Positions 22,936 to 35,812 of a stretch of 64,000 nucleotides of DNA are shown here, one piece after another (the first letter of the stretch is position 1; every line of letters starts with the position of its first letter). The DNA lies in contig NC_063071.1 of the NCBI RefSeq assembly GCF_022605165.1, positions 1,178,001 through 1,242,000 on the forward strand. Reading direction: 5' to 3'. Under the pieces are notes generated by a model. That model had not been told where the DNA came from. It was given only the letters and a program-made list of their open reading frames with translations, and made no database searches. The DNA is from Purpureocillium takamizusanense (lineage: Eukaryota > Ascomycota > Sordariomycetes > Hypocreales > Ophiocordycipitaceae). The translations under genes and the position numbers were made by a program.

Positions 22936-23442
22936 ATACGTCGAGCTGGTCTTATAAGCATTAGTCTAAAAAGAATAATACCTTACATTTAGACCTATCT
23001 AATAGACTTACTATGCTCTTATCTCGCTACCTTTCAAGACTGTATACTTATAATACGCGGCCTTAGCGAGTTCTAGCTCGCTTATCTTGCAGCCCCCCCC
23101 CCCCCGGCGGGACCCTGCCGCATCCTGATCACATGCACTCTTGGAGGACCTTAGGTGTCTGGTGGCCCTTGCGGACTTGCAGAAACTTGGGCTCCGGCGA
23201 GGCCAATATCGCCTTGACGTTCCAATTCTCCTTGACCGCGGGACTGGGTGAGCCATAAGCGCCATCCTGAACCCGGCGGCTATCTCGCCCATTTTGTCCG
23301 TCGTTAATCGACAGACTCAAGATGAAACTCAAAATAGCCACAGTCTGAGAACCCATTCCAACAAATGAAGAATATGGACGCAGCGGTGCTGACCTTTTGG
23401 CTTCACAGAAGAAAACCAGCTCACGACCCTTCACCAGCCTTT
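22936..23442. other. Convergent intergenic region with TA-rich patch and C tract
   Basis: The region lies between the 3' ends of the NLR gene and the 1,757-aa gene. A TA-rich, CA/TG-poor patch at about 22,950-23,090 has a base pattern like the RIP-affected retroelement core. A run of 13 C follows at 23093-23105. An open frame on the minus strand (23129-23446) has no support as a gene. Confidence 0.5.
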
Positions 23443-26400
23443 TCAAAGGGTTACCTGCAAGATTCTATGGGCCTTGTCCCCGTTAGTGAAGACCTCGATT
23501 ATGTCAATCGTACTCTTTGCTTTGAGCTTGCCAGTCCAGGCGGCACTGAGCTTCTTGCCCTTCTCAAGTTTGATGCTGGACATAGGGTTCGTTTTCTCAT
23601 CCAACACTCCCTTGAGTGATAGGTTGTGAACCCAGAACTTTTCCGGTCTCTTCTCCTGTAGGAGAGTTGGGGCCAGCGTCGGAAAAACGAGATTCTCCGG
23701 AGCGGTAGACACCGTGCCACCCTCTTTGGCCTCCTTGTCGGTGCTTAGATGGAAGCTGTCGTCAGAGAAAAGACACTTGTCGTTATGGCCCGCGTAGACA
23801 GACATCTGCGAGCACAAGATAGCAACCGTCTCGTTGGTCTTGTTTTCGCCAGAAACAGTGACAGTCCCGCTCTCATTGCTGCCTCTTGTTTTGGAGTACT
23901 CGTACGACAATTGTGCTCCGGGGGGGTTCGGCCAGTGCTCGGTCAAAGGGCCGATAACTTTGTTGATGAAGTCGTCGACTGGAGATGGCGCAGGCTGTGT
24001 TGCGTACATGTCGACAAACATGCTGACGATCATGAGCCCGATGCCTATGAGAGCAAGCACCGCGCCCACGATGGGTATTGCTACGCTCAAGGTTGCCGAG
24101 ACGACGAGGCCAGTGGCGATAACCAAATCGAGAACGTCCACAACGACGGCAAGGATCTGGACAATGACTGAGAGGGTACTGATTACCTTGCCCACGTCGG
24201 TGAGCTTGTCCCATTCCTCAATGAGGCTATAGGTCATTGCGGCTGCCACGGCAAAGCCCAAGACGATGTTGAGCGCTCGAATCCATTTGCTCGTTGCACT
24301 GAGCTTGTTGGCAGTCTCTTTCTCGTTTGGTCGCAGCTTCTTGGGAGTTGATTGTTTATCCTCGCTCCATATCTGGCTGTCTCCGGAAATGCGCTCATCG
24401 TTGCTTGGCATGCCGCCTTCCTTCAGCCTGTCGGCCATGGTCGCTTTCACCCCACCCTCGGGGTTCAGCTTTTCACCGACTTCAAAAAGTCCCTCGCCAG
24501 CTGGCTGGGTGATTTCGTGACTCAATGAACTGTCCAAGATTGCTGACTCTCTTGCCTTCACCGGCTCTGATGTACTGGGGCTCCGCCAGGCATTGAACTC
24601 CTGGACAGCCCTTTCAGTGGCGTTGAGCACGGCCCGAATGGCCTCCAGGATGCCAATGGCTCGCTGAGCTGGTGTGAGCTTATCCCAGCTTTTGATGACT
24701 GAAACAAGTGGCAAAACCTGCCCGACAAAGTATCCAACCTGCGGAGTGGGTTTAGGATTGGTCAGGCAACAATGATTACTGATTCGCAAGTTTCGTCAAC
24801 TTACCACGCATAGTGCCCCCAAGCCTTTCGCAAGTTTGGTTCCCAGAGGGATGCGGCTCACAGCACTTCCTGCCTTGTCGGCCAGCTTTCCAGCCAGCTG
24901 GAAGAGCTTACTACCACCGAAAGCCCGGGCAAGCCCGTTGCCGGTGATGACGAGCAATTTGGCCACCTCAACTGTGAAGGCGGACATGAGCGCTACACAA
25001 GCGCTGACCTTTTTTTCCAATGACATTTGCTTGTTGATTCCGTTCTTCTCCATGAACTCCTCCAGATCCTTCTCCAGCTGGTCTCGGACAGGACCCGCGA
25101 ATTTTGGGTCGTTGGAAAGGATTCTTGTGATCAGCTGTGTCATGGCGTCCTTGAGGTAGTCTTGAACGTAGTGTCCATCTTTGTCCTTGTTAAACGGCAA
25201 GTAGACGGCCCGGGCGATTGCTCTGTCTGTGATCAACCTGAACCACTTGCACGAATAGTCTTCCTCGGGTTGAAGCGTATACATGATCGCGCAAAGTCTG
25301 TTGATGTTGTCTCCTCTCTATAGAAGGATAATCAGCTCGTTTCAGCACAGCGATATAGCCTTTAGAACAGCACTTACATCGTCTTCCTCCAGGATCTGAT
25401 CCATCTTCGGCTTGCTGGATATGACTGTGTAGAGCTTTTGAGCCAGCTGCCGAGAGGTACCGATGTCTTGATCAAGATGAGACTTGTACAGTTGCTTCAT
25501 CGCGCGGATGGAAGCTATCCGGTTCAACTGATTGAACTCTTTCGCGTTGGAGAGGCATTTCTTCCCCTGTACAAGCGGTGGGCGTCAGTCGATGAAAGCC
25601 GACAATGCGACATGCAGTGTTGTCAGGGCTTCTTACATTTCCTGACCACCAGTACCACACCTTCTCCGCTTGCCCGTTCTTCTGCAGGCGTTCCTTGAAC
25701 CTGTCAATCTGTGTGATGCTGCGCGTGATGAATGCGGGGGCGTAAACGTTTTTGAGCCACTCCGAAAGATTGCGTGAAAGCTGGTGCGTGAGTTCAGACC
25801 CGATAACCCTCGGATCGGGTAATTCTTTATTAGTGAACTTCTTACGATCATCCTCTTTCATGTGGTAGAACATGGCCTCATTGATCAGGACCTGTTGCAG
25901 ACTGTTGACCTGTAAATCATATTAGGAAGAGTCGTAGGCGACTATGATCGCAGAGTCTTGAAAGCACACATACATCGTTGCTATTGTACGGCATCTTGTA
26001 CAGCTTTTCGGTGCTTATGGGTGACACGGAAGCCAGAAGTGCGGTAACCCCCGCAGGTTGAAACAGTGCACTGTTACTGATGTTGGTGCCAGGGGTTGCG
26101 ATCCTGGCAAAGTGCTTGGACACCTGGACGCGATAATCCGCCTTGTCTCCGAATGCTGGGTCCTTCCATGTGCCATGGATAAAGTATCTGCAGGCCATGC
26201 ATTGGTTAGAACTGTCCGGTTTCAGAAAGCACGGGAACATCAACACACCTTGCCCCCTTGTTTTCACGCATGGTTGGGTCGTGAACGAACACACCACCAA
26301 ACATCTCATTACCTGCAAAGTTTCGGTCAAAATACATGGACTGAAACAGCACAGGAAGAGTGACGTTGATTCCGAGATGCTTCTTGAACGTCAAATTGAA

Positions 26401-29314
26401 AGGCGAGGTCGACTCGGGGCCTTGGTCTGAGAGGAACAGCAGAGTTGAGGATTCGTAGACCTTGATGAACCGTCGTTCCACAACTGATGTCTCGCCATCT
26501 TCATCCTTCTCGGTGACCCTGTTGATGAACGAAGTGTAGAGACTATCCAAAACCTGTTTCCCACTGGATTTGCGGTCTTTGTTAATGGCCGCCAGAATCT
26601 CGTCGAGAACGGGAACCGTCGCGGCGAAAATGTTGACCTCTTCGGGAATCGCATGGGTTCCGGTGAAGATGGTGCCGAATTTGACTGGACTTTCCGGCTT
26701 GCTTCTCTTCTCGCCCTTTTTCCACTCCTTCTTGTCTAGCGTCATATCCCATTCTGACTTGATCCCACCTGTCAGGGAGCTGGCAGGCGATTCAGACGAC
26801 AAAAGTGACGTTGGAAACGATTCGGACCTGCGCTCCCAAGACCCGATAGAGGTGGAAGACACTGTGACGTTAATAATGTCGCCCTGGTCGAGGCTGCTAG
26901 GGTGAGCCTCGGACGAGTAGAGAATTGAGCCCGACCCAGTTTCATCGCCGGTGAAAATTTCGACCCGGCCGTGCTCATAGACCTCCTCGCCAGGAATCTT
27001 GCGAGTCCAGCTCACGGTCCTGTCCTTTTCGCTCATCGCCACACGGCTTTGAGCCTCGTCATCCAAGAGAAGATTGCCGTCAAGAAGCTTCATCACCGGA
27101 AGACTCTTTATCGGCAATTTGGGAACTTGCTCAAGGGGAATAAGTGTGTAAGACTTGGCCAGGTGCATGATGGAATCGTTGTGTAGAATGTGAGCATAAG
27201 CCCCGGGGCTGCTGAATGGAGCCGAGTATGTTGAGACCTTCCACGGATCCATGGCCTGAGACTTGGCTTCAAGCAATTCGATTTGCAAGCGCTCCCAGAT
27301 CGTCTGCGAGTCGAAAGTGTTGAGCATGGGGTTAATCTCTTTGGCAGATGACAGGATGCGCATCTGATCGGCCGCAGAGAACTTTGAAAGCAGCGCGGAC
27401 ACATCATCGAGGCGAATCTAGACCTTTGTTAGAGTTGAAGAGTTCAAACGATGCTGTCAGATGGAAATATTCATCATACCTCGGGATCGTTCACATTGGC
27501 GAGATATCTGTTGACGTGGTGGGAACGGACGCCATTGTCCAACCCAAGGGCGAATACCATCCGCTTTTCTGGAGTCGTCCTTTCGATCGACTTGACTAAA
27601 TCAAGCTCATACTCACTTTGAGCCGATGGATTTTGGCTGTGGCGGTACAAAATGTGACCAACAGCCAAGCGCCCGATTTTGGCCCAGGGATTCTGCTTCA
27701 TTGCGGCCTGCGGGTTGACGGCGCGAAGACCAGTAGTAGTGTGGAACACCTGAGCAGGCGTGGCGAATGGTTCCTCACCATCTATGCATGACCTGTCAGA
27801 ATCGGGGACGTGATCTTTTAACGGTGACTAAAAGTCCACTCACTGAAACCGATGAGCCCTGCCGTGAGCTCCATGGGGTGCATCTCTCGAGAAACCTTGA
27901 CTGGGTCGGTGTCCCCCGTTGCCGATGTCAGCAGCACATCGTTGACTTTCAGTGTTTCGACCTTGCGATAGCTGCCATCAGCCAAGGTGATCCAATTACC
28001 GGCGACAATGTATGCACCATTCCGAGCGAAAGATTTTCTGAGCATTTTTTTGCTTCCGTAGGGCAGTTCATTCTCCCAGAAGTATCCTGTACAATTGTCG
28101 ATATCAGCTCCTGGTCTTACGCTCTTGGGGGGTGGGGGGATGCGGAACATTGCGACATACCATCAGTCACCCATTGTTTGATGACGGCTTCATGGTCTTT
28201 TTGCATACCCTTCTTGACAGCATCTCTCCAGTAAGGGTATGACGCCGTGGACCAAGCGTTGCTTACCCCCTGGTAGATGGATTTCCAGGTGTTCAGGTCA
28301 TCTTCTATTAGGTCCTTGATCGCCTGTCGCACTTCGTCTTTGTAAGAGTCGTGCTTCTGGTCCCTTTTCGTGATTTCTCGGTATACCTTGGTGGTCACGT
28401 CGTAGGTGGAGGGAATTGCCGAGCTATCGGAGGGCAGATACACAGCGGTTGCAGCCTTGCCGCAAAAGGCGACAATCTTCTTGGTCTCCGATGGATTTCC
28501 CTTGCCTTTGCGCTCCCAAAGAGCGCGTGACCATTGCTCCAAGATCTCAAAGGACGACTTGAAGACGAAGTCCTTGCGGTTCTCCGCGGTGTACGGGTCG
28601 CCAGTCATGAAGTCTGCCAGGAACAGAATCGACATGCTGCGAAGATTGTCTCCGTGCGCGGCATCCTCCTCGATGATCTTCTCAATGAATGGAAGGTACG
28701 TCAGCAGTGGCTTCATCTGATCCCCGACAACGTTGTGACCAAAGCCGGCGTCAAACTTCCATGTCAGCATTCTGAGATCGCGAAGATCCCTGACTTTTCT
28801 GACCGAGATGATTTTGTCGTCGTAAACCTCTATCGGTTTGTCATGGAGGGTCGCGTTGATATGCTCCACGAAGCACAAGTAGGCGAGCTTCGCCATCTGG
28901 TCGTTGTACACTTCATCGCAAATCACCTAAACCACCACGTGCTGCATCAGAAATTTTGTCCTTGGGTGTGAGTCAACATGCGAGAATCTGGTCCAGGTGA
29001 CATACCATGTCGATCTTGGACTGAAGCTGGCTGTTCAAGTCTTTCATGGCACGAGCGACGGCTGTCTGGGCCAGGTAATTGAATGCATCGGGAATCGCGT
29101 ACCCGGCAAGCGAAGGAGAGCCCGGCTGGTTATCATAACCGGGCCATGGGGTTCCCATATCCAGCATGCTTTTGACCCGGAATTCCATGGCTCGCCTGCA
29201 TAAAGCGGCCTTGTAATGAATCCGGCCGGCATAATCAGTGGCTGGAAGACCTTTGAGACTTGACGTCAGCTCAACGAGCTTCTTGGCGATTGCCTTGCCG
29301 TCGATCTGGGTCAT
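23443..29314 (-). CDS. 1,757-aa unrecognised protein with Hint-like motif and hydrophobic C-terminal region
   Basis: Ten exons read right to left: 29314-29006, 28926-28161, 28086-27844, 27781-27480, 27417-26249, 26187-25974, 25909-25637, 25566-25378, 25317-24805 and 24738-23443. They sum to 5,274 nt (1,757 aa) with all phases consistent. No signal peptide is seen. Residues 383-462 resemble a Hedgehog/intein (Hint) fold: VAGNWITLADG, KVETLKVNDVLL, then EEPFATPAQVFHTTTG. The usual catalytic Cys position holds Ala383, and the HPF-like block reads EPF. Residues 1482-1499 and 1511-1569 are strongly hydrophobic (one helix plus two or three more), followed by a C-terminal domain of about 185 residues. 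The middle holds YFDRNFAGNEMFGGVFVHD and WYWWSGN. No enzyme family was recognised, and the function is not assigned. The Hint resemblance is by motif only and needs profile comparison. Confidence 0.75.
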
Positions 29315-32066
29315 GATGTGAGTGATGTTGTTTATGGTGGTAGGTTCGGAAAGAAAGAGAATAGGTTGAGTTTTTGTTTGATAATGCGGACAAAAACAGT
29401 GTGATGAGTTTGGCAAAGAGAAAAGCGAACTGGGACAAACTGAGAAGCAGAAGTGTTATGGAAACGGCGCACAGCTGGCACTCCTGATCAGTGAAAGGTG
29501 CAAGAAGGTTTTTAGAACCAAGTCACGTCAACGTTCGGACGATCTGGTTCACGTAGAGTTCCTCTCGTTCTCATCTTTCTGATGACCGGAACATCGTGCT
29601 AGATAACTATATTTTAGTCTCAGTATGTGTGGCAACACTCCACTCCGCCCAAGCCACCCTCCCAAGCAAGGTCAACGCGAGCCATGTCAACCCTACGTAA
29701 TGAAACCCACGAGGTATGATCTGTGATATTCTGCGCTGCAGAGTGGAGGTTAGTTCCAGCCATTCCGGAAATTTCCCGGGTGATATCAACAGTATTATGG
29801 CTTTCTTCCCGGCACCGGTGAAGATCTAGCGTTCACACAAGGTGGATCTATACTGAGCATAGGGGTTTCATTATGTAGCTCGCAGTACTTTGTGAGACAA
29901 ATCGTACTGCAACGATAGGATGGCTGAGCTCCGCAGTTTTCCCCCCTTTAGCATCGACAACTCAGCTGCTGCATGGAGTTGATCTATCCTAACTGAAGTG
30001 TCCCTATTACACAAGCTTACATCACGCAAACTGAATAAGGTAATTGCCGTGATTTTTGACTCACAACCGCGTTTTCTACTGGATAGGACAGATCCTATCA
30101 GGTTTAAGCATAGGTCTCATAACAAGGAGCTGCTGGACCGCACTTTTGCAGTCAGCTTGTCAGCTCGACCATGAGCTCTGGTCTCTTGCTGCGAGCGGCT
30201 TTTGTCATGCCATGAAACCTTCAAAGTGGGCGATCTTGTACAATTCTGAACAGTTTACAAACGGGGCTTTGCCCGCATGAGCTGGATTGGTTGACTAGCC
30301 AGTAAGGAGCACCCGTAACGAGCCGTCCGCACGTCTGAGACATGCCTTGAACGCGCTCAGCCCACTAGTACCGACGTAATGCGTGAGCGTTTTAGCAGCT
30401 CTCGCACGACACCGGCGTCTCGCACTACGGCGACGCACAGTGACGGCGCTTGGAGACGATCCCTCCGTTCGATCAACCTATGTCGACACGCTCAACATCC
30501 GGCCCCAAGCTCCGATTCAGCTGGTGGCCTCTTACAGCACATACACATGATTCGAGCCAACAGCATCACACAACCCAATTATACACATACGTTACCGCGC
30601 GGAGACATTTTTTTCGGTGAGTGTCATTACCGCATTTCGCCATGTTGCCACAACAGCCGGGTCGGCCGGCCCGGTGAGCAGTCAGTACCCAGTGTCCATG
30701 CAAGCGAGGTACGCCATCTGAACCCGTATGTCAACGTTTAGGCAGCCATGCATGTTGACGATCTAGACAGCCGTCAGATCGATCGGTCTGCCCGATGGTA
30801 GATGGCCATGGGGAGGCGCTGCGTCAGTCCGCCCAAGTCAATATGTGCAGCTAGGGCGCCAGCAAAGTGTTGCGCCGCCAAGATTTGTCGTCATACGTCC
30901 AAGACAAGAACAGAGAACGTGAGAATGTATGGCGTGAATGTCTGGCTGCGAGTTACACGGCAGAGCGACCCCTGTCATCTGCGAACTGGGCACCATTCTG
31001 GGGATATGTTGAAATTAGGGTCGCCAACCGCCTGTGACGTTTGGTTGCAGCTTGTGGCTTAATGACATGAAGCGGAAACATACATCGTCCGTGCCTGTCA
31101 TGACGAGACAAGTCGAGCCTTCGTTCCACGTTGTTTTATTCAGCTACCTTGGCTAAGCCTATAAGATGGGACAACCTCTGTAGCATGCGCAATGCGTGTC
31201 GTTCGAATCAACAGCAGTAGCCACTCCAAGCAGATGCTCAACTGCCTATAAACCGCACACCGGCCACGTGAAGCTTGAGTTGCCCGGGCAGCTCCGACAC
31301 GGCACGGCCTCGGGTAGACGAGCAGGGCAGCAGGTGCACCACCGCCCAAGGACGGACGCAGACGATTGGAAATGCCCACCTTCCCCGCCCAGGCTCCTCC
31401 ACTCCAGAATTCATTGCGAATGGCCAACAGCTGATTGGCGGGCGCAGCCCTGGAAGGTGCCACTAATTAGCTGAGCTCTCCCCGCTCTCCAGGCCCCTCC
31501 CCCCCTCGTCCCGCCCCCGCCCTCTGACTGCCCAGGGAGTGACATGGAATGGAAAGCTCGGCTCAGCTCATTCTCTAGAGCTTTGGCTCTGCTGGCAGTG
31601 CTACGCGGCCTTGTTCGTTTCGTGTCGCGGCCGTTAAACGGCTAGGCCACATTGGTAGAGCTCAGAGCTGGAATAATAAGCAACCTAGTCGCGTGATGAC
31701 ACTAACTTGATTTTATGGCCTGATCGAGTCTCGTCCTTGACGCCTGCGCGCCGCCGCTGTCTGTTGAACAAAACCTCCTCCATTGCATACCAGTGATTGC
31801 CTATCTACCTCTACGAGTCGTCCCCTCGCTACGAATCTATCGCGACACCGCAACGACAGAGAGAGAGAGACACAGCAACGCCTGCTCTCGAGCGTATCTG
31901 CGTCCCACAAACGACCGCGGCAAGCAGCTACACACACCAGAGCACAGCACACTCTCCCCCACCGTGACCGCTCCCACTTCCACACTCGAGCAAGCAAGCA
32001 AACAACACACCAACCTAGGAGGAAGACCTATCCATCCATCCATCCGTGCCAGCGACATCGTCCACC
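29315..32066. other. Gene-poor intergenic region, 2.75 kb
   Basis: The region lies between the divergent 1,757-aa gene and the small membrane-protein gene and should hold both promoters. The last 280 bp or so are a C- and A-rich leader with CATC and GAGA short repeats (about 31858-31872 and 32031-32046). I see no credible gene, tRNA or repeat family in the rest. Confidence 0.5.
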
Positions 32067-32621
32067 ATGTCGCGCCTCTTCCCGCACACCGCCTACGCAG
32101 AGGACCAGCCCCTCGCGCACCTCATCCTCACCACCCACGTCCTCACCCGCGGCATCACCGCCGGCGCTCTCCTCGGCGCCACCCTCTCCGCCGCGCGGCA
32201 CTCCATCCCCTCGCTGCGCCCGCGCGCCGCCTCCGCCGCCGCCCTCGCCCCCCCCCTGCCCGCCAAGGTCCTCCTCGGCGCCTCCTCCGGCAGCGTCGCC
32301 GGCCTGGGCATCCTCGCCGTCGCGCTGGCCGGACGCATGCGCGGCCGCGAGGACGTCGAGTGGCGCGACCGCGCGTGGCGCCTGCTCGAGAACGAGGGCC
32401 AGCTCGAGACGGACGACTGGACGTACGCCGCCATGGGGCTCGCGGCGGGGACCGCCGTGGCGACGGGCCGCGTGCGGGCGTTGGGGTGGAGGGCGCTGGT
32501 CGGCGCCATGGGGCTGGGGAGCGTGGGTGGCATGGTGGGATACATGGCGTGGAGGTATGGCTTCAATGGGGGCAAGTTTCCCTCCGAGGGGAGGAAGGCG
32601 GAGAGGCCGGGTGGCCTGTGA
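32067..32621 (+). CDS. Small predicted membrane protein, DUF1757-like
   Basis: A single-exon gene of 184 aa. The start chosen is the ATG in a CACCATGTCG context at 32067, beginning MSRLFPHTAYAEDQPL. Several alanine/glycine-rich hydrophobic stretches follow: RGITAGALLGATLSAA, KVLLGASSGSVAGLGILAVA, YAAMGLAAGTAVA and GLGSVGGMVGYMAW, suggesting three or four membrane helices. This pattern fits the fungal DUF1757 family, whose function is unknown, with a typical length of about 150-190 aa. The GC content is very high, which produces long mirror frames on the other strand. The family name is from overall pattern and is tentative; that the gene is real is more certain. Confidence 0.7.
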   Translation: MSRLFPHTAYAEDQPLAHLILTTHVLTRGITAGALLGATLSAARHSIPSLRPRAASAAALAPPLPAKVLLGASSGSVAGLGILAVALAGRMRGREDVEWRDRAWRLLENEGQLETDDWTYAAMGLAAGTAVATGRVRALGWRALVGAMGLGSVGGMVGYMAWRYGFNGGKFPSEGRKAERPGGL

Positions 32622-32888
32622 TTTGTGAACATGGATGAAGGCGCCAAACACGGACAGGCGCTTCTGGCCCCGCGGGAAAGATCACCACTTGACCTGGTTT
32701 GGGTTGTATAGTAACTTATGTGTTTAGGGCGTTACGGGCAACGACAAAACTGACGACAACAGTACATTGTGTAGCAATAATACCTCCTGTTATCTGACTG
32801 CTTTGATCAGTCTCCGTGAGATGGCGCGGCCCATCTTTAGTCTACCCTATCGAAGCCAACCATCGCATCCACATATGTACACTTCTCG

Positions 32889-35279
32889 CTACAGCTTCGC
32901 CTGGGGCGGAGCCACCTCCTCAATCTTCTGGAACTGGTAGAAAAAGTCGAGGCTCTTGGGGTTGAGCAGCGTCCCGCTCGGCTTGATCGTCTTGCCCGAG
33001 ATGATGCTCTTGACGGGTAGCTCGACCTTTTTGCCGTTGACCGTGACCTGCGTGACAGCATGATTAGCATCAGCAACAAGCATGCATGTATGCAGTCCGT
33101 GGCAGCGGGATGGAGTGAGAAGCCTACCGGAATGTCAGGCACCTCGAATATGTACTTGGGGACGTGCCTCTTGGTCATCTCCCGCGCAATCGTATCCTTG
33201 ATCTTGGCTACCAGCGCCGCATCGAGCTTCTTGCCCGGCCGCATGAGCAGGAACAGCACGACCCGCTCGTCGAGGTCCGTCTCGCGGCGCTGACCGACGC
33301 ACAGGCTCTCGGCCACCTCGGCAGTGAATCGCCGCTCCAGGACAGCATAGATGTCGGAGCTGCCAAACCGCACGCCGCTCGGGTTTAGCACACCATCGGA
33401 GCGACCCAGCATCACCACCCCACCCGTCTTGGGGTGCACGGCGATGAAGTCGCCCTGCGCCCACACGCCCTCGAACCGCCCAAAGTATGAGTCCACGTAC
33501 TTTTTGCCCGGCGCCGGCTCCGTGTCGCCCCACAGGAAGAGAGGCACGTTGGGGAACGCGCCCGTCGAGACCAGGTCACCCGCCTCGCCGTCCGGAAGCG
33601 CCTTACCGCGGCTCCCATCGGGCAGGTCGTGGTCGTAGATGGCGATGGGCACGCCCAAGGAGCCGCCCATGCAGCCGCCGGCATACAGCGGCTCCAGCGG
33701 ATTCTCCATGACGAAGCAGCCGGCCTTTAGAGAGACCGTGTTAGTGGAAAGGATATAGAGGCCCAAGAAGGGGGCTAAGAGCGATTGGACTCACAATATC
33801 GGTCCCGCCAGACATGTTACCAAGCTGCACCTGTTTGGGAAAGGCAATGTCGTAGAACCAATGGAACATTTGTTCCGGCAGCACCATGCCCGTGCTCGTC
33901 ACCAGCCTAAGACGCGACAAGTCGGCACGCTCGCGCGGCACAATGTTCCGCTTCATGAGCTCTGTCATCCATCGAGGGCTGACCCCCAAGATCGTGACGC
34001 GATGCTCTTCGCACATGCGTACAAGGACGTCTGGACCCGGCAGGAAAGGCGAGCCGTCGTACAGGACGCTGCGACCACCCAAAAGCATGTGAGCTATGCT
34101 GGCCAGGTACATGACCCAACCAGTCGTTGTGTATTGTAGATGCACATCGTCGGGCCCCGTGTTGCGGTGCAAGCCGCCCTCCTTCTCCATGGACATGATG
34201 ACCGTGCCGACGCCGTGAACAATAGCCTTGGGGGTGCCCGTCGTGCCTGACGAGTAGTAGACGACCATGGGGTCCTGAAAACCAACGCGAACGAAGGGCG
34301 GGGGAGCGGTGAGGCGCGTGCCGGCCTGCAAAAACTGCTCGAGACGCTCCGTGCTCGAGATGGAGGACGTATCGTACGGCTTGCCGGTGAAACGTTGGAT
34401 GACGACAATGGATTCAAAACTCGGGCACTGTTTCATGCCGTCGGCCACGCCGCAGATCTTGTCGCGCAAGTCAAGGACCTTTCCGTTGTAAAGTGCGCCG
34501 TCATCGAAGAAGACGAACTAGGCACAATCATGATGGTCAGAATGGACTGCGCATTCAGAGCGAGGGCCCTTCAAGTCCCGACGCACCTTGGGGTCTATCT
34601 GTGTCGCCCGCTGCAATAGACCGGAAACTCCCATGTCGGTCGAGCTGCTGCTGAAGATGGCGCCAAGCCACGTCGTCGCTAGGAACACCACGGCAGTCTC
34701 CAAAGCATGCGCTGCGACGGCAACAACACGGTCGCCCTTTTTGACGCCTCGCGCGCTCATGGCGGCGGCCATCTGGGCGACGCGAGCACGCAGCTCTGCC
34801 CACGTCACGTCGCGGACTTCGGTGTTGCCCTCACGCACCTCGGTCAGGGCAATCTTGGTGTCTTCTTTGTGCAGGGTCGTACGCTCACCAGCCGGCGCGT
34901 CGCCGGGTCCCCGGCTCCATAGCAGGTTCTCGGCCCAATTGAGGCGGATGCCTTCGAACCAACGTGGCAGCTTGGAAATGGGAACGGATTCGTCAACGAC
35001 CTTGGTATATGATCCCTCGTGGATGCTGCGCTGCCAGACCCACAGCTGCTCGTAGAAAAGGGCGCGGTTATGGCAGGACCACTTGTACAAGTCACGAAAG
35101 TTCTGGGTCGTTCGTGTGAGCTTTGGGCAATAGGTGAGGAGGCGAGGGTGTCAAAGGATGTGAATAACCTTTAGGGATAGACCATGCTTGCGGTTGACAC
35201 CTTGCATAAACTGCCACATGTTGGTGCTCTTGGGGTCGGGATGCTCCCATAGCTTCCGCGGCATCGTGTTGAAATCCAT
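32889..35279 (-). CDS. Acetoacetyl-CoA synthetase (acetoacetate-CoA ligase)
   Basis: Five exons (35279-35169, 35102-34587, 34517-33795, 33724-33128, 33047-32889), all joined in phase 0, give 701 aa, the normal length. The enzyme activates acetoacetate with ATP and CoA in the cytosol (EC 6.2.1.16), feeding ketone and leucine-derived carbon into lipid and sterol synthesis. The N-terminal ACAS block (MWQFMQGVNRKHG, RLNWAENLL) precedes the AMP-binding motif YYSSGTTGTPKA at about residue 298. Then come QLGNMSGGTDI, YFGRFEGVWAQGDF, GRSDGVLNPSGVRFGSSDIY and the C-terminal NGKKVELPVK, whose lysine is the adenylation catalytic residue. AACS proteins share the SGVRFGSSDIY version of the hinge, which separates them from acetyl-CoA synthetase. 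The gene is divergent from ASS1. Confidence 0.93.
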
Positions 35280-35805
35280 TGCGACGCTGGTTTACCCCTT
35301 GGGTCACAGCTTCATCGGTTCGGAGGTCGAGTCTCGAGGCGCCAGTGGGAGGTCAAGAGGATGTTGCACCAACCGCCAACCAGGTATTTCCAAGGGTCGG
35401 GGGGAGGAGTGCCCCCCTTGAAGTAGACGGCCGCACAACACATAGCCTCGGGATCTGTAAGTGAGCTGGTGTTGCTCTGGCCTGAATTCCCCACAATGTC
35501 CTCGGGACGCGGATGGGGCCCGGATGGGGCACCGCCGCGGTGAAGCGCGGGGAGGGGGGAGGCCTAACCGAGCCGTGGTGCTGCTTTTATCAAGGTGGAC
35601 CACCCAACGCACCAGAGCGGAGAGCTGTTTTTCGATGAGCGCGGTGGGCGCCTCCCCGCGATGATGGGTGCTCGTTGCGGCAAGCGGTGTGCGGGCGCAA
35701 GGTGGGATCCACGGAGGGGGGAGGTCGAGGCGGCGGCGGCAGCGGTGGTGGGCAGCCAGCCGACTCTTCGCCTCCGGTCATCGGCTCCCCGATTCATCCA
35801 ACCGC

Positions 35806-35812
35806 TGAGTCA
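35806..35812. promoter_or_regulatory. Possible CPC1/Gcn4 site TGAGTCA
   Basis: TGAGTCA is one orientation of the palindromic TGASTCA site bound by Gcn4-family bZIP factors. It lies about 750 bp upstream of ASS1 and about 530 bp upstream of AACS; at this distance its role is uncertain. Confidence 0.4.

Noticed and set aside
23129..23446. Possible extra 3' exon of the 1,757-aa gene
   Set aside because: A donor-like AG|GTAACC occurs just before the stop, but no acceptor gives a convincing continuation and the sequence matches nothing known.
31783..32651. Long frames overlapping the DUF1757-like gene on both strands
   Set aside because: Low-complexity mirrors caused by high GC; only the frame from 32067 has membrane-protein character and a good start context.
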